A stretch of 64,000 bases of DNA. It comes from Streptomyces sp. NBC_00659. Lineage in GTDB: Bacteria; Actinomycetota; Actinomycetes; Streptomycetales; Streptomycetaceae. Shown one piece after another: positions 49,361 to 60,782 of the stretch. Numbering within the stretch: the first letter of the stretch is position 1; the number at the start of each line of letters is the position of its first letter. Under the pieces are notes generated by a model. That model worked only from the letters and a program-made list of their open reading frames with translations. It was not told where the DNA came from and ran no database searches. Location: contig NZ_CP109031.1 of NCBI RefSeq assembly GCF_036226925.1, positions 682,001-746,000 of the forward strand. The letters run 5' to 3'. The position numbers were made by a program, and so were the translations under genes.

Positions 49361-50920
49361 ATGTCCTGGGATCATCAAAGTGCTCGTGACGGCTTCGTCG
49401 TTCCGCCGATGCCGGCCGCGCCGCCGCCCGCTCCCGCCAACCCCTGGCGGGCCCTCGCGGTGGCGTTGCTGAACCTCAGCGGGCTCGGGCTCGGTTATGC
49501 CGTCGTGCGCCGCTGGGGGCTGATGGCCGTGTGCTGGGTCGCGACGGCGATCCTGCTCGTGGTGGCCCTGCCCGCGGACCCCGACGGGGTCCCCGGTGCG
49601 GCGCTCGTGCTCTACCTGCTCTTCCTCGTACTGGCCGCCGCGCACGGCGCGTCCGTGGGCCTGCGGACCCGGTTGGCGCTGCTGCCGAGCGCCTTGATCG
49701 CGGCCGTGCTCGGCGTCGTCCTGCTGGCCGTGCCCGCCGCGGGAGTCGTCCTGTACGACGGAGCGCGCGACGAGGCCACGGAACAGATGCTCCTCGACCG
49801 GCTCGAACGGGCCGACAAGCTGGTCGGACAGTCCGGGAAGCAGGACTTCGCGGCGGCCGAGGCCGGATATCGCCGCGCCCTGGCCGCCTACGGCGCGCTC
49901 GGCGAGGACCACCCGGGTTCACGCGCCGCCCGGCAAGTGCCCGACCGGCTCAAGACCTACTACGCCACCGTCGCCGCCCCGTACGCGCAAAAGGACTACT
50001 GCTCCGCCGTACCTCCCTTGAAGTACCTGCGTACGCTGCCGCGCACCATGGACAGGAAGACACTGGGCAGCCTCGCCCGCTGGCCCGACGACCGACTGGC
50101 CACCTCACTCTACGAATGCGCGGCGGCGTCCCTGAGCGGCGAAACCGAGGGCTGGACCACACAGTTCGCCGAGCTCCTGTCGACCTTCCCCAGGTCCGCA
50201 CAGGCCGGGAAGGTCGAGCCCGCCGTGAAGAGCGCGGTCGACAAGGCGGTCGGCTCCGTGGGCGGCGGCGCCCCGTGCACCGCCGTGGAGCGGCTCGGCA
50301 CCCTCGACACCCAGGTCCGCGGACTGCCCGGGGAACAGGCCGGTGTGGCCGACGCCCTCGGCAAGGACGCCGACCGGGCCTCGCAGAGCGCGCGTTCGGG
50401 CGCGTACGCCTGCGGTGTGGACCAGTACAGGGACGGGAGCTTCGCCGACGCCGTCACCACCATGAACGACTTCGCCAAGAACAACCCGCACCACAAGAAC
50501 CGGGCGCGCGCCCAGAAGATCGCCATCGCCGCGGAGGTCGCGCAGACCGTGCCCGCGGCCGGGAAGCGTCTGCCGACGACGGCGTCGGGCGGCAGCATCG
50601 CCGTCACGGTCAAGAACGACAGCCCCGACGAGATAACGGTCCTGTACACGGGACCTGTGACGGGGAGCTTCAACCTCAAGGCCTGCGGGGGCTGCTCGTC
50701 GTACTCGCTGGGCAGCACGCTGGGAATCGGCTTCAAGCCGTGCAGCGACAGCGGCAAGCACTATCCGCAGCGGACCATCCATCTGCCCGTCGGCACCACC
50801 TACTTCGTGCACAAGTCCCGGAGCGGCACCGGGAAGTCCCCCGCCTCGGACACCGCCAAACTGTCACCGGGCTACATCTACACGGAGTGTGCGTACACCA
50901 CCACGGGCTTCGGTTACTGA
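49361..50920 (+). CDS. Hypothetical protein: N-terminal TM helices and TPR-like extracytoplasmic region
   Basis: 519 aa. Pro-rich start, three or four TM segments (about 28-45, 55-72, 76-95, 105-125) with L-N-x-x-G-L-G-x-G-Y at the first, then a long soluble helical region (about 130-430) with repeated Cys (DYCSAVPPL, LYECAA, APCTAV, AYACGVDQY) like TPR/bacterial-tail-anchored helices, and a C-terminal beta-rich domain with CGGCSSYSLGS. Annotated elsewhere as DUF1109-type only weakly, so I leave it unnamed. ggggggac before the ATG. A hairpin follows. Confidence 0.75.
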   Translation: MSWDHQSARDGFVVPPMPAAPPPAPANPWRALAVALLNLSGLGLGYAVVRRWGLMAVCWVATAILLVVALPADPDGVPGAALVLYLLFLVLAAAHGASVGLRTRLALLPSALIAAVLGVVLLAVPAAGVVLYDGARDEATEQMLLDRLERADKLVGQSGKQDFAAAEAGYRRALAAYGALGEDHPGSRAARQVPDRLKTYYATVAAPYAQKDYCSAVPPLKYLRTLPRTMDRKTLGSLARWPDDRLATSLYECAAASLSGETEGWTTQFAELLSTFPRSAQAGKVEPAVKSAVDKAVGSVGGGAPCTAVERLGTLDTQVRGLPGEQAGVADALGKDADRASQSARSGAYACGVDQYRDGSFADAVTTMNDFAKNNPHHKNRARAQKIAIAAEVAQTVPAAGKRLPTTASGGSIAVTVKNDSPDEITVLYTGPVTGSFNLKACGGCSSYSLGSTLGIGFKPCSDSGKHYPQRTIHLPVGTTYFVHKSRSGTGKSPASDTAKLSPGYIYTECAYTTTGFGY

Positions 50921-50930
50921 GCCGGTGGCG

Positions 50931-50957
50931 GGGCGCCCGGCGCGAGTCCGGGCGCCC
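50931..50957 (+). terminator. 10-bp hairpin terminator
   Basis: Stem gggcgcccgg / ccgggcgccc with a 7-nt loop, 10 nt after the stop of the 519-aa gene. Confidence 0.75.
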
Positions 50958-51057
50958 TCGGCCGTCGGCGACACGACGCCCGCGTGGCCTCGCCGTTGCA
51001 TGCCGGTGCGTGCCGGTGGCGAGGCGGCAGCCCCGCGTCCCGGGGTTCGTCCCGGCG

Positions 51058-51606
51058 TCAGCGAAAGTCGAACTCGGCGCGCGGGACACAGTCGTCCAGC
51101 GTGTACGCCCAGTCCTGGAAGTCTCCGACGAAGAAGGCTCGTGTCAGGAGGAGGTCAGAGGCCCGTTGGACCCGCACCAGCAGGCCGAGCTCTTCGGATT
51201 GCGGTTCGCTCTCGATGAGACACCATCGCTCGAGGCCCCGGTTCTCCGCATACCTCACGAACTCCTCCTCTAGCTGGGAGGGCACACGGCCGATCAGGCG
51301 AACGCCGTCGACGCGGACCTGAGGTCCGCGCAGAGCGTCGACCGCGACGGCGGCCAGCTCACCGGACTCCCTGTGGTAGGTCACGACATCCTGCTCGTAC
51401 AGCGGGCCGCCCTTGGGGCGGAAGGCCACACTCTGCGCCAGGGCGCCATGCGGCCGGCCCAGCACATCGTCGCTACCGAAGAAGCCCTGTGCGTCCATTG
51501 TCGCGGCCACGTCCTCCAGTCCCATGCCGAACCGCAGCGGACCGACGGACTCGTACGGTACGAGGTCCCACTGCGGACGCTCGGCGTCGTCGATGACGGT
51601 CCACAT
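51058..51606 (-). CDS. Hypothetical protein
   Basis: 182 aa, acidic, no signal peptide or TM. Start MWTVIDDAERPQWDLVPYESVGPLRFGMGLED; the segment V-G-P-L-R-F-G-M is common in small actinomycete soluble proteins that may be immunity or contact-system proteins, but no named family is certain. ATG at 51606 has ggaggg about 11 nt upstream. Convergent with the 519-aa gene and divergent from the nitrate reductase. Confidence 0.7.
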   Translation of the reverse strand: MWTVIDDAERPQWDLVPYESVGPLRFGMGLEDVAATMDAQGFFGSDDVLGRPHGALAQSVAFRPKGGPLYEQDVVTYHRESGELAAVAVDALRGPQVRVDGVRLIGRVPSQLEEEFVRYAENRGLERWCLIESEPQSEELGLLVRVQRASDLLLTRAFFVGDFQDWAYTLDDCVPRAEFDFR

Positions 51607-51777
51607 CGGTGCGCATCCCTCCGGGGCATCACGGAACCACGTCGAAAGCGGCCCGCTGATCGGCAGCGGCTGTACAACTGCCCCGTCGCACGGATCACCG
51701 AGGCCCGGAATCCGGATCGGCGCAGGCCACACCGTGCGGGCACCTCACAGGCCCCGGGGCGGCGGTGTGTGGAGCGC

Positions 51778-51816
51778 GTAACCCCCGGTGATCGAGCGGC
51801 GTGACAACCGCGTAAT
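51778..51816 (+). promoter_or_regulatory. Candidate GlnR box
   Basis: gtaac (51778), gtgat (51788), gtgac (51801) and gtaat (51812) form two roughly 11-nt-spaced half-site pairs resembling the GlnR g-T-n-A-c-n6 pattern that controls nitrogen genes in Streptomyces. Spacing is imperfect (10, 13 and 11 nt). Position 50-90 nt before the nitrate reductase start fits. Confidence 0.35.
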
Positions 51817-51868
51817 GGGTCCTTCGTAGCGTCGGTGGAGGAAGGTACCGATAAACGGAGGGCCGCTC

Positions 51869-54800
51869 GTGACCACGACCACCCAGCAGGTGCGGACGGT
51901 CTGCTCGTACTGCGGTGTCGGCTGCGGGATGGTTCTCGACGTCGGTATGGGGCCCGACGGACGGCGTACGGTCCTGAAGGCGTCCGGCGACAAGGCGCAC
52001 CCCGCCAACTTCGGGCGTCTGTGCACCAAGGGCGCGACCACGGCCGACATGCTCGCCGCCCCCGGACGGCTGGCCTCGGCCCTCGTGCGCGCCGAACGGG
52101 GAGCGGAGGCCGAGCCCTCCCCGGTGGACGCGGCGATCACCGAGACAGCCCGTCGGCTCCGCGCGGTGATCGACGAGCACGGCCCGGACGCCTTCGCGTT
52201 CTACGTGTCCGGGCAGATGAGCCTGGAGGCCCAGTACCTGGCGAACAAGCTGGCCAAGGGTTTCGTCGGGACCAACCAGATCGAGTCGAACTCCCGGCTG
52301 TGCATGGCCAGCGCGGGCACCGGATACAAGCTGTCGCTGGGCGCGGACGGCCCGCCCGGCTCCTACCAGGACTTCGAGCACGCCGACGTCTTCCTCGTGA
52401 TCGGCTCCAACATGGCCGACTGCCATCCCATCCTGTTCCTGCGGATGATGGACCGGGTCAAGTCGGGCGGCGCCCGGCTGATCGTCGTCGACCCGCGCCG
52501 CACCGCGACCGCCGACAAGGCGGACCTGTTCCTGCCGGTCCGTCCCGGTACGGACCTGGCGCTGCTCAACGGTCTGCTGCACCTGCTGTACGAGAACGGG
52601 CACACCGACCCCGACTTCATAGCCGCGCACACCGAGGGATGGGAGGCGATGCCGGAGTTCCTGGCCGACTACCCGCCCGCCGCGGTCGCCGCGATCACGG
52701 GCGTGGCGGAGGACGACATCCGCGAGGCGGCCCGGCTCATCGGCGAGGCCGGGGAGTGGATGAGCTGCTGGACCATGGGCCTGAACCAGTCCACGCACGG
52801 CACCTGGAACACCAACGCGCTGGTGAACCTGCATCTGGCGACGGGGGCGATCTGCCGGACCGGCAGCGGCCCGTTCTCGCTGACCGGCCAGCCCAACGCC
52901 ATGGGCGGCCGGGAGATGGGATACATGGGTCCAGGACTGCCCGGCCAGCGGTCGGTGCTGGTCGACGCGGAGCGGGCCTTCATCGAGGAGTTGTGGGACC
53001 TGGCCCCCGGCACGGTCCGCAAGGACGGGGTCGGCCAGGGCACGATCGAGATGTTCCGGAAGATGGCCGACGGGGACATCAAGGCGTGCTGGATCATCTG
53101 CACCAACCCCGTCGCGTCCGTGGCCAACCGCAAGACCGTCATCGAGGGCCTGGAGCGGGCCGAGTTCGTCGTCACCCAGGACGTGTTCGCCGAGACGGAG
53201 ACCAACGCGTACGCGGATGTCGTGCTGCCGGGGGCGCTGTGGACCGAGACCGAGGGCGTCCTCGTCAACAGCGAGCGCAATGTCACGCTCGCCCGGCCCG
53301 CGGTGGATCCGCCCGGGGAGGCGATGGCGGACTGGCGGATCATCGCCGCCGTCGCCCGCGCGATGGGCTACGAGCGGGGCTTCTCCTACGACAGCGCGGA
53401 AGAGGTCTTCGAGGAGATCAAGCGCGCCCGCAACCCGAAGACGGGCTACGACCTGCGGGGCGTCACCTATGAGCGGCTGCGCTCCACCCCGGTGCAGTGG
53501 CCCTCCGCGCGCGAGGACGGTCCCGACCGCAATCCGATCCGCTATGTGGGCGAGGACGGCGGGGGCCCGGTCTTCCCGACGGCGAGCGGCCGCGCGGTGT
53601 TCCACGCCCGCCCGCACATCGCCCCCGCCGAGATGCCGGACGACGACTACCCGTACGTCCTGAACACCGGCCGGGTGCAGCATCAGTGGCACACCCTGAC
53701 CAAGACGGGCAGGGTCGCCAAGCTGAACAGGCTCAACCCCGGGCCCTTCGTGGAACTGCACCCGGACGACGCCGCCGCGCTCGGTGTCGCCGACGGCGAC
53801 TCGGTGGAGGTCGCCTCCCGGCGCGGCCGGGCGGTGCTGCCCGCGGTGGTGACCGACCGGGTACGGCCGGGCTGCTGCTTCGCGCCCTTCCACTGGAACG
53901 ACCTGTTCGGTGAATACCTGAGTGTCAACGCCGTCACGAGCGACGCCGTGGACCCGCTGTCCTTCCAGCCGGAGTTCAAGGTGTGCGCGGTGTCGCTGAC
54001 CAAGGTGGCGACTCCGGTGTCCGTGACGGCGCCGCGAACGTCCACGGCCCCGGCCACGGTCACGACGGAACCCGGGAGCGGGGCGGTTCCGGCTCTCACG
54101 GCGACCGCCGCGACCGGGAGGCCGGGCCTGACGGCCGCCCTGCCCGCGGGTCCCGCAGGCGTCTTCGGGCTCGAGCCCGCCCCGCCACCGGTCCTGGCGG
54201 AGCACGAGCGGCGGTATCTGGTCGGCTTCCTCGCCGGCATCGAACCGGGTGCTCCCGGCGTACCGGTGCTGCCTCCGAGCGCGCCCTTCAGTCCCGAGCA
54301 CGCCCTGTGGGTGAACGGGGTGCTCGCCGGCATGTACTCCCGGGCCGTTCCGGGAACGCCGCTCCCGGCCCCGGCGCCCGCCGGCCCCGTCCGGGAGGTC
54401 GTCGTCCTGTGGGCCTCGCAGACCGGCAACGCCGAGGAGTTCGCCACGGCCACCGCCGACCGGCTGACCACCACCGGGCACAAGGCCACGCTGGTCGGGA
54501 TGCACGACGCCCACCCGGGGGAACTGCCCGCCGGCGCCGACGTCCTTCTGATCACCAGCACCTTCGGTGACGGTGACGCGCCCGACAACGGCTCCGGGTT
54601 CTGGGACGCCCTGGCCGCGCCCGACACTCCCCGCCTGGACGGCCTGCGCTACGCGGTCCTCGCGTTCGGCGACTCCTCGTACGACGACTTCTGCGGGCAC
54701 GGCCGCCGCCTCGACCGGCGCCTCGACGAACTGGGTGCCGTACGCCTCGCACCGCGCACCGACTGCGAACCCGACTACGGGCCCTCGGCCACGGCCTGGC

Positions 54801-56035
54801 TCGACCAGGTCCTCGCCTCCCTGACCGACGACGCCGTGGGGACGGCAGGGCCGGGAGCGTCCCCTCCCCCGGGAGCGTCCCCTCCTCCGGCACCGCCGTC
54901 CGCCGCCCCGCCGAGGAGGCCGGGCCCCGTCACCGCCCGTCTGGCCGGAAATCGGCTGCTCAGCCTGCCCGGCGCGGGCAAGGAGGTCCGACGCTTCACC
55001 TTCGACACCCGCGACAGCGAGACCCCGCTCGTGTACCAGGCCGGCGACGCCCTCGGCGTACGCCCCGTCAACAGCCCGGAACTCGTCGCGGAATGGCTGG
55101 CCGCGACCGGACTCGCGCCGGACGGCACCGTGCGCCTGGAAGGCGGCGGGGAGGTGCCCTTCCACGACGCCCTGCGCCGGCATCTGGACATCACCCGGAT
55201 CACTCCCGGGATGCTGCGCTTCGTCGCCGAACACACCCACGACCGGGTCCTGAAGAAGCTCCTGCGCCCCGACAACAAGGACGAACTGGCCCAGTGGTCC
55301 TGGGGCCGTCAGGCGGTCGACCTCATCGCCGAGCACCCGGTCCGGGCCGACGCCCAGGAGTGGGCCGACATGCTGAGGCCGCTCCAGCCCCGGCTGTACT
55401 CCATATCCTCCAGCCCGCTGACCGACCCGCACCTCGTCTCGCTCACGGTCTCCGTCGTCCGCTACGAGAACCACGCCGGACGACGGCGCCAGGGCGTCTG
55501 CTCACCGTTTCTCGCCGACGCGGCCCCCGGCACACCGGTACCGGTCTTCGTCCAGTCCTCCCCGAGGTTCCGGCCGCCGGCCGACCCCGCCACCCCCATG
55601 GTGATGGTGGGCCCCGGCACCGGGATCGCGCCCTTCATGGGTTTCCTGCACGAACGACGCGCCCTCGGCCACCGCGCGCCCAACTGGCTGTTCTTCGGCG
55701 AGCAGCACCGGGCCACCGACTTCTACTACGAGGAGGAGCTCACCGGCCTCCTCGCCGACGGGACCCTCAGCCGCCTCGACACGGCCTTCTCCCGCGACCA
55801 GCGGGCCAAGGTCTACGTCCAGGACCGGATGCGCGAGCACGGTTCCCAGCTGTGGTCCTGGCTCCGCGACGGAGCGCACTTCTCTGTGTGCGGCGACGCC
55901 TCCCGCATGGCCAAGGACGTCGACCAGGCCCTCCGGGACATCGCCGTCGCCCACGGCGGCCACAGCGCGGAGGGCGCCGCCGCGTACGTCAAACAACTCG
56001 CGGCCGAGAGGCGGTACGTCCGCGACGTGTACTGA
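51869..56035 (+). CDS. Single-chain assimilatory nitrate reductase fused to a CysJ-type flavoprotein
   Basis: 1388 aa. N-terminal 4Fe-4S motif Cys12-x2-Cys15-x3-Cys19-x32-Cys52 ([10 protein letters not shown] and RLCTKG), then the molybdopterin-bis-MGD nitrate reductase domain (to about 710) with [18 protein letters not shown], whose Cys is the usual Mo ligand, and a C-terminal molydopterin-dinucleotide domain. An Ala/Thr/Pro-rich linker (about 715-830) leads to a flavodoxin/FMN domain ([29 protein letters not shown]) and a CysJ-like FAD/NADPH reductase domain ([23 protein letters not shown]; ending RDVY). The protein can thus take electrons from NAD(P)H through FAD, FMN and Fe-S to Mo in one chain. 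GTG with cggaggg at about 7 nt. Confidence 0.93.
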   Translation: MTTTTQQVRTVCSYCGVGCGMVLDVGMGPDGRRTVLKASGDKAHPANFGRLCTKGATTADMLAAPGRLASALVRAERGAEAEPSPVDAAITETARRLRAVIDEHGPDAFAFYVSGQMSLEAQYLANKLAKGFVGTNQIESNSRLCMASAGTGYKLSLGADGPPGSYQDFEHADVFLVIGSNMADCHPILFLRMMDRVKSGGARLIVVDPRRTATADKADLFLPVRPGTDLALLNGLLHLLYENGHTDPDFIAAHTEGWEAMPEFLADYPPAAVAAITGVAEDDIREAARLIGEAGEWMSCWTMGLNQSTHGTWNTNALVNLHLATGAICRTGSGPFSLTGQPNAMGGREMGYMGPGLPGQRSVLVDAERAFIEELWDLAPGTVRKDGVGQGTIEMFRKMADGDIKACWIICTNPVASVANRKTVIEGLERAEFVVTQDVFAETETNAYADVVLPGALWTETEGVLVNSERNVTLARPAVDPPGEAMADWRIIAAVARAMGYERGFSYDSAEEVFEEIKRARNPKTGYDLRGVTYERLRSTPVQWPSAREDGPDRNPIRYVGEDGGGPVFPTASGRAVFHARPHIAPAEMPDDDYPYVLNTGRVQHQWHTLTKTGRVAKLNRLNPGPFVELHPDDAAALGVADGDSVEVASRRGRAVLPAVVTDRVRPGCCFAPFHWNDLFGEYLSVNAVTSDAVDPLSFQPEFKVCAVSLTKVATPVSVTAPRTSTAPATVTTEPGSGAVPALTATAATGRPGLTAALPAGPAGVFGLEPAPPPVLAEHERRYLVGFLAGIEPGAPGVPVLPPSAPFSPEHALWVNGVLAGMYSRAVPGTPLPAPAPAGPVREVVVLWASQTGNAEEFATATADRLTTTGHKATLVGMHDAHPGELPAGADVLLITSTFGDGDAPDNGSGFWDALAAPDTPRLDGLRYAVLAFGDSSYDDFCGHGRRLDRRLDELGAVRLAPRTDCEPDYGPSATAWLDQVLASLTDDAVGTAGPGASPPPGASPPPAPPSAAPPRRPGPVTARLAGNRLLSLPGAGKEVRRFTFDTRDSETPLVYQAGDALGVRPVNSPELVAEWLAATGLAPDGTVRLEGGGEVPFHDALRRHLDITRITPGMLRFVAEHTHDRVLKKLLRPDNKDELAQWSWGRQAVDLIAEHPVRADAQEWADMLRPLQPRLYSISSSPLTDPHLVSLTVSVVRYENHAGRRRQGVCSPFLADAAPGTPVPVFVQSSPRFRPPADPATPMVMVGPGTGIAPFMGFLHERRALGHRAPNWLFFGEQHRATDFYYEEELTGLLADGTLSRLDTAFSRDQRAKVYVQDRMREHGSQLWSWLRDGAHFSVCGDASRMAKDVDQALRDIAVAHGGHSAEGAAAYVKQLAAERRYVRDVY

Positions 56036-56055
56036 TCGAGCGGGCCCCGACGTAC

Positions 56056-56094
56056 ACGGGGGCCTCGCTCCCGCTCAGGGCGCGAGGCCCCCGT
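56056..56094. terminator. Bidirectional hairpin terminator
   Basis: Perfect 13-bp stem (acgggggcctcgc / gcgaggcccccgt) with a 13-nt loop between the convergent nitrate reductase and Nudix genes. Its right arm lies inside the last codons of the Nudix gene. Confidence 0.8.
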
Positions 56095-56572
56095 CTGGCA
56101 GGAAACCGAGGTCGACGGGCGTCGTGGGCGGACCGTCCCGCCGTACCGAGGCCAGCAGTTCCGCAAGCCGGGGCGGCCACAGCGGTTCCGCCGCTTCCGA
56201 GAGGTCGCGCGGCGACCACCATCTCCCGCCGAGAATGCCTTCCGCCGCCTGCGAGGCGGCCAGCTCGCCGCCCGGCTGCCGGCGAGGGCCGTACGCGAGG
56301 AAGATGTGCTCGTACTGCCGTACGGGGACACCGACGCGGGTGAAGTCGTGTTCCCAGAAGCACAACGCCGTGCCGCCGGGCTCGATGTCCGTCCAGCCCG
56401 TCTCCTCCCGCACCTCGCGCACGGCGGCCTGGAGCGGGGTCTCCCCCGGATCCATTCCGCCGCCGGGCAGCGCCCAGTGGACACCGACCTCCTCGTTGTC
56501 GTACCGGAACATGAAGACGGCGCCCGCCGGGTCCAGCACCGCGACTCTGGCTGCCTGCCTGGGTATCCGCAT
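56075..56572 (-). CDS. Nudix hydrolase
   Basis: 165 aa. Nudix box GGGMDPGETPLQAAVREVREETGW fits G-x5-E-x7-R-E-U-x-E-E-x-G-U, with a strand at the start ARVAVLDPAGAVFMFRYDNEE. Cleaves a nucleoside diphosphate linked to another group; the exact substrate is not predictable. ATG at 56572 gives the canonical start. Convergent with the nitrate reductase gene, divergent from mutA. Confidence 0.9.
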   Translation of the reverse strand: MRIPRQAARVAVLDPAGAVFMFRYDNEEVGVHWALPGGGMDPGETPLQAAVREVREETGWTDIEPGGTALCFWEHDFTRVGVPVRQYEHIFLAYGPRRQPGGELAASQAAEGILGGRWWSPRDLSEAAEPLWPPRLAELLASVRRDGPPTTPVDLGFLPDGGLAP

Positions 56573-56799
56573 CGGTTCACCGTGACAGAGCCGGGCCGCG
56601 CTGTCGATCAGCCCGGACGGCGTCGGCAGAACACCGCCAGGTCGGCGTATTTGCCCGGGGTGAGGCTTCCCGGACCGTCCTCCCAGCGGCGGGCGAAGGC
56701 CCCGCCCGACGGCTGAGATCTGGATCACCGAAACCAAGAGGTCAAGGTCACAGGCTTCGCCTCTGCTGTCGCCCTAGCGGTCTGACCTAGCATCCGAGC

Positions 56800-58608
56800 A
56801 TGACAGTCCTGCCCAACGACGGGCTCGCGCTGGCCGCCGAGTTCCCTTCCGCGACCCATGACCAGTGGCAGCTCCTGGTAGAAGGCGTGCTGCGCAAATC
56901 GGGCAAGGAGGCCTCGGGCGCGGCAGCCGAAGACGTGCTGACCACAACGCTCGAGGACGGTCTCGCCTCCAGGCCCCTCTACACCGCGCGTGACACGGCC
57001 GCCGACGCCGGTTTCCCCGGCTTCGCCCCGTTCGTCCGGGGCAGCAGGCCCGAGGGCAACACCGCGGGCGGCTGGGATGTACGGCAGCGGCACACGGCGG
57101 CGGACAACGCCCTGGTCCTCGGCGACCTGGAGAACGGCGTCACGTCGCTGTGGCTCACGGTCGGCGAGGGCGGCATTCCGGTCCCCTCGCTCGAAGCGGT
57201 CCTGGACGGCGTCTACCTCGATCTGGCGCCTGTCGTCCTCGACGCGGGAACTGACGTCGAAGCGGCGGCCCAGGAGCTGCTGCGGCTGTACGCGGCACGA
57301 GGCGTCGCGCCGAGCGCCGCGCGCGGCAACCTCGGCGCGGACCCGCTCGGCCACGAGGCCCGTACCGGGTCCCCGATGGACTTCGCCGCGGTCGTCCCGC
57401 TCGCCGCGCGGTGCGTCGCCGAATACCCCGGACTCCGGGCGCTGACCGTCGACGCGCTCCCGTACCACGAGGCGGGCGGCTCGCCCGCGCAGGAGCTGGG
57501 CGCCTCCCTGGCGACCGGTGTCGCCTATCTGCGCGAGCTGACCGAGGCGGGCCTGTCCGTCGAACAGGCCTGTGCGCAGCTGGAGTTCCGGTACGCCGCG
57601 ACCGCCGACCAGTTCCTGACGATCGCCAAGCTGCGGGCGGCACGCAGGCTGTGGGCCCGGATCGCCGAGGTGTGCGGGGCGCCGGGCGCGGGTGCGCAGG
57701 TGCAGCACGCCGTGACCTCGCCGGTGATGATGTCGCGCCGCGACCCGTGGGTGAACATGCTGCGCGCGACCATCGCGACGCTCGCGGCCGGCGTCGGCGG
57801 CGCCGACTCCGTCACCGTCCTCCCCTTCGACCACGCTCTCGGTCTGCCGGACGCGTTCGCGCGGCGCATCGCCCGCAACACCTCCACGATCCTCATCGAG
57901 GAGTCGCACCTGTCCCGGGTGATCGACCCGGCCGGCGGCTCCTGGTACGTGGAGAAGCTGACCGACGAACTCGCCCACGCCGGCTGGGAGTTCTTCCAGG
58001 GCATCGAGCGGGACGGCGGCCAGGCCGCGGTCCTGCGCTCGGGCCGGCTGGCGCGCGACCTGGCGGACACCTGGGCGGCCCGTTCGGTCAAGCTCGCCAA
58101 GCGGCGCGAACCGATCACCGGCGTCAGCGAGTTCCCGCATCTGTCGGAGCGCCCGGTGGAGCGCGAGCCCGCTCCCGAGGCACCGTCCGGCGGACTGCCG
58201 CGGGTGCGCCGCGACGAGGCCTACGAGGCGCTGCGGGCCCGCTCCGACGCGCATCTCGCCGCCACCGGGGCCCGCCCCCGGATCTATCTCGCCGCGATCG
58301 GCCCGGCCGCCGCGCACACGGCGCGGACCACCTTCGTCGCGAACCTGTTCCAGGCCGGCGGCATCGAGGCCGTCACGGACGGCTCGTTCGAGGACAGCGG
58401 CGCCACCGAGGCCTGCCTGTGCTCCAGCGACGCGCTCTACGAGGAGCAGGCCGTGAGCACCGCCGAGGCCCTCGCCGCGGCCGGGGCCCGGCACGTCTTC
58501 CTGGCCGGCCGCCCCGCGGGGTACGCCGGTGTCGACTCCTATGTCTTCGCGGGCTGCGACGCCGTCGCCGTCCTCTCCGCCACCCTCGACCGCATGGGAG
58601 TGTCCTGA
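56800..58608 (+). CDS. mutA: Methylmalonyl-CoA mutase small (beta) subunit
   Basis: 602 aa, the usual length. N-terminal mutase-type TIM-barrel ([43 protein letters not shown]) and a degenerate C-terminal B12-like domain (about 470-600) that lacks the D-x-H-x-x-G motif, as all MutA subunits do. Together with MutB it forms the heterodimer that interconverts succinyl-CoA and methylmalonyl-CoA. Stop TGA overlaps the mutB ATG (tgatg). A promoter-like AT-richer patch precedes it at about 56760-56795. Confidence 0.96.
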   Translation: MTVLPNDGLALAAEFPSATHDQWQLLVEGVLRKSGKEASGAAAEDVLTTTLEDGLASRPLYTARDTAADAGFPGFAPFVRGSRPEGNTAGGWDVRQRHTAADNALVLGDLENGVTSLWLTVGEGGIPVPSLEAVLDGVYLDLAPVVLDAGTDVEAAAQELLRLYAARGVAPSAARGNLGADPLGHEARTGSPMDFAAVVPLAARCVAEYPGLRALTVDALPYHEAGGSPAQELGASLATGVAYLRELTEAGLSVEQACAQLEFRYAATADQFLTIAKLRAARRLWARIAEVCGAPGAGAQVQHAVTSPVMMSRRDPWVNMLRATIATLAAGVGGADSVTVLPFDHALGLPDAFARRIARNTSTILIEESHLSRVIDPAGGSWYVEKLTDELAHAGWEFFQGIERDGGQAAVLRSGRLARDLADTWAARSVKLAKRREPITGVSEFPHLSERPVEREPAPEAPSGGLPRVRRDEAYEALRARSDAHLAATGARPRIYLAAIGPAAAHTARTTFVANLFQAGGIEAVTDGSFEDSGATEACLCSSDALYEEQAVSTAEALAAAGARHVFLAGRPAGYAGVDSYVFAGCDAVAVLSATLDRMGVS

Positions 58609-60782
58609 TGGGAATCCCCGACTTCTCCGGAATCGAACTGGGGACGCCCACCACCGAAGGCAGCGCCGACGAGTGGAGTGCCGCCGCAGAGAAGGCCACG
58701 GGCGGGAGCCAGGCCGTCTGGGAGACCCCGGAGGGCATCGCGGTCAAGCCGCTGTACACCGGCCGTGACACGGAAGGCCTGGACTTCCTGGACACGTACC
58801 CGGGCATGGCACCCTACCTGCGCGGTCCGTACCCGACGATGTACGTCAACCAGCCCTGGACCATCCGCCAGTACGCGGGCTTCTCCACGGCGGAGGAGTC
58901 CAACGCCTTCTACCGCCGCAACCTCGCCGCGGGCCAGAAGGGCCTGTCGATCGCCTTCGACCTTCCCACGCACCGCGGTTACGACAGCGACCACCCGCGG
59001 GTGACGGGCGACGTGGGCATGGCGGGCGTGGCCATCGACTCCATCTACGACATGCGGCAGCTCTTCGACGGCATCCCGCTGGACAAGATGACCGTGTCGA
59101 TGACGATGAACGGCGCCGTACTGCCCGTCCTCGCGCTGTACATCGTGGCCGCCGAGGAACAGGGCGTGCCGCCCGAGAAGCTGGCCGGAACCATTCAGAA
59201 CGACATTCTGAAGGAGTTCATGGTCCGCAACACCTACATCTATCCGCCGAAGCCGTCGATGCGGATCATCTCCGACATCTTCGCGTACACCTCGCAGCGG
59301 ATGCCGCGCTACAACTCCATCTCCATCTCCGGCTATCACATCCAGGAAGCGGGCGCGACGGCCGACCTGGAGCTGGCGTACACGCTCGCGGACGGTGTGG
59401 AGTACATCCGGGCGGGCCGTGAGGCGGGGCTTGACGTGGACGCGTTCGCGCCGCGGCTCTCGTTCTTCTGGGCGATCGGCATGAACTTCTTCATGGAGGT
59501 CGCCAAGCTGCGGGCGGCGCGCCTGCTGTGGGCGAAGATGGTGAAGCAGTTCGACCCGAAGAACGCCAAGTCCCTTTCCCTGCGCACCCATTCGCAGACT
59601 TCCGGCTGGTCGCTGACCGCGCAGGACGTGTTCAACAACGTGACGCGCACGTGTGTGGAGGCCATGGCCGCCACCCAGGGCCACACCCAGTCGCTGCACA
59701 CCAACGCCCTGGACGAGGCGCTGGCGCTGCCCACCGACTTCTCCGCGCGGATCGCCCGCAACACGCAGTTGCTGATCCAGCAGGAGTCCGGCACGACCCG
59801 GGCCATCGACCCGTGGGGCGGCAGCGCGTACATCGAGAAGCTGACGTACGACCTCGCCCGCCGGGCCTGGCAGCACATCGAGGAGGTCGAGGCGGCGGGC
59901 GGCATGGCGCAGGCCATCGACGCCGGCATCCCCAAGCTCCGGATCGAGGAAGCGGCGGCCCGCACCCAGGCCCGCATCGACTCCGGCCGCCAGCCGGTCA
60001 TCGGCGTCAACAAGTACCGCGTCGAGACCGACGAGAAGATCGACGTCCTCAAGGTCGACAACTCCTCCGTACGCACGCAGCAGATCGAGAAGCTGCGGCG
60101 GCTGCGGGCCGAGCGCGACGAGCGGGCGTGCCAGGACGCGCTGGACGACCTGACGCGGGCGGCCGGCGGTGAGGGCAATCTGCTGGAGCTGGCGGTGCGC
60201 GCGGCCCGCGCGATGGCCACCGTCGGGGAGATCTCCGACGCCCTGGAGAAGGTGTACGGGCGGCACGCGGGCCAGATCCGTACGATCTCCGGCGTGTACC
60301 GCAACGAAGCAGGGGAGTCCCCGTCCGTGGACCGCACCCGCACCCTGGTGGACGCGTTCGAGGAGGCCGAGGGCCGGCGCCCGCGCATCCTGGTCGCCAA
60401 GATGGGCCAGGACGGTCACGACCGCGGCCAGAAGGTGATCGCGACCGCCTTCGCCGACCTGGGCTTCGACGTGGACGTCGGCCCGCTGTTCCAGACGCCG
60501 GGCGAGGTCGCCCGTCAGGCGGTGGAGGCGGACGTGCACATCGTGGGCGTCTCGTCGCTGGCCGCAGGACACCTCACCCTCGTGCCGGCGCTGCGCGAGG
60601 AACTGGCGGCGGAGGGCCGCGAGGACATCATGGTCGTGGTCGGCGGGGTGATCCCGCCGCAGGACGTGCCGACGCTGCTGGAGATGGGTGCGGCGGCGGT
60701 CTTCCCGCCCGGGACGGTGATCCCGGACGCGGCGTACGACCTCGTCCAGCGGCTCTCTGCCGACCTCGGGCACGACCTGTGA
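58608..60782 (+). CDS. mutB: Methylmalonyl-CoA mutase large (alpha) subunit
   Basis: 724 aa. Substrate barrel ([28 protein letters not shown]) and a C-terminal adenosylcobalamin domain with [13 protein letters not shown]; His604 is the lower axial cobalt ligand (equivalent to His610 of the Propionibacterium enzyme). Carries the radical carbon-skeleton rearrangement needed for propionate and odd-chain/branched-chain catabolism and, in Streptomyces, for supplying methylmalonyl-CoA to polyketide synthases. Translationally coupled on both sides. Confidence 0.98.
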   Translation: MGIPDFSGIELGTPTTEGSADEWSAAAEKATGGSQAVWETPEGIAVKPLYTGRDTEGLDFLDTYPGMAPYLRGPYPTMYVNQPWTIRQYAGFSTAEESNAFYRRNLAAGQKGLSIAFDLPTHRGYDSDHPRVTGDVGMAGVAIDSIYDMRQLFDGIPLDKMTVSMTMNGAVLPVLALYIVAAEEQGVPPEKLAGTIQNDILKEFMVRNTYIYPPKPSMRIISDIFAYTSQRMPRYNSISISGYHIQEAGATADLELAYTLADGVEYIRAGREAGLDVDAFAPRLSFFWAIGMNFFMEVAKLRAARLLWAKMVKQFDPKNAKSLSLRTHSQTSGWSLTAQDVFNNVTRTCVEAMAATQGHTQSLHTNALDEALALPTDFSARIARNTQLLIQQESGTTRAIDPWGGSAYIEKLTYDLARRAWQHIEEVEAAGGMAQAIDAGIPKLRIEEAAARTQARIDSGRQPVIGVNKYRVETDEKIDVLKVDNSSVRTQQIEKLRRLRAERDERACQDALDDLTRAAGGEGNLLELAVRAARAMATVGEISDALEKVYGRHAGQIRTISGVYRNEAGESPSVDRTRTLVDAFEEAEGRRPRILVAKMGQDGHDRGQKVIATAFADLGFDVDVGPLFQTPGEVARQAVEADVHIVGVSSLAAGHLTLVPALREELAAEGREDIMVVVGGVIPPQDVPTLLEMGAAAVFPPGTVIPDAAYDLVQRLSADLGHDL

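Noticed and set aside
51695..55474. A 1259-codon minus-strand open frame opposite the nitrate reductase
   Set aside because: Antisense to a gene with clear domains; composition is Val/Gly/Arg/His-rich, no motifs, and stop-free only because of GC-rich codons.
58539..60773. A 744-codon minus-strand open frame opposite mutB
   Set aside because: Antisense shadow; mutB has complete catalytic and B12-binding motifs.
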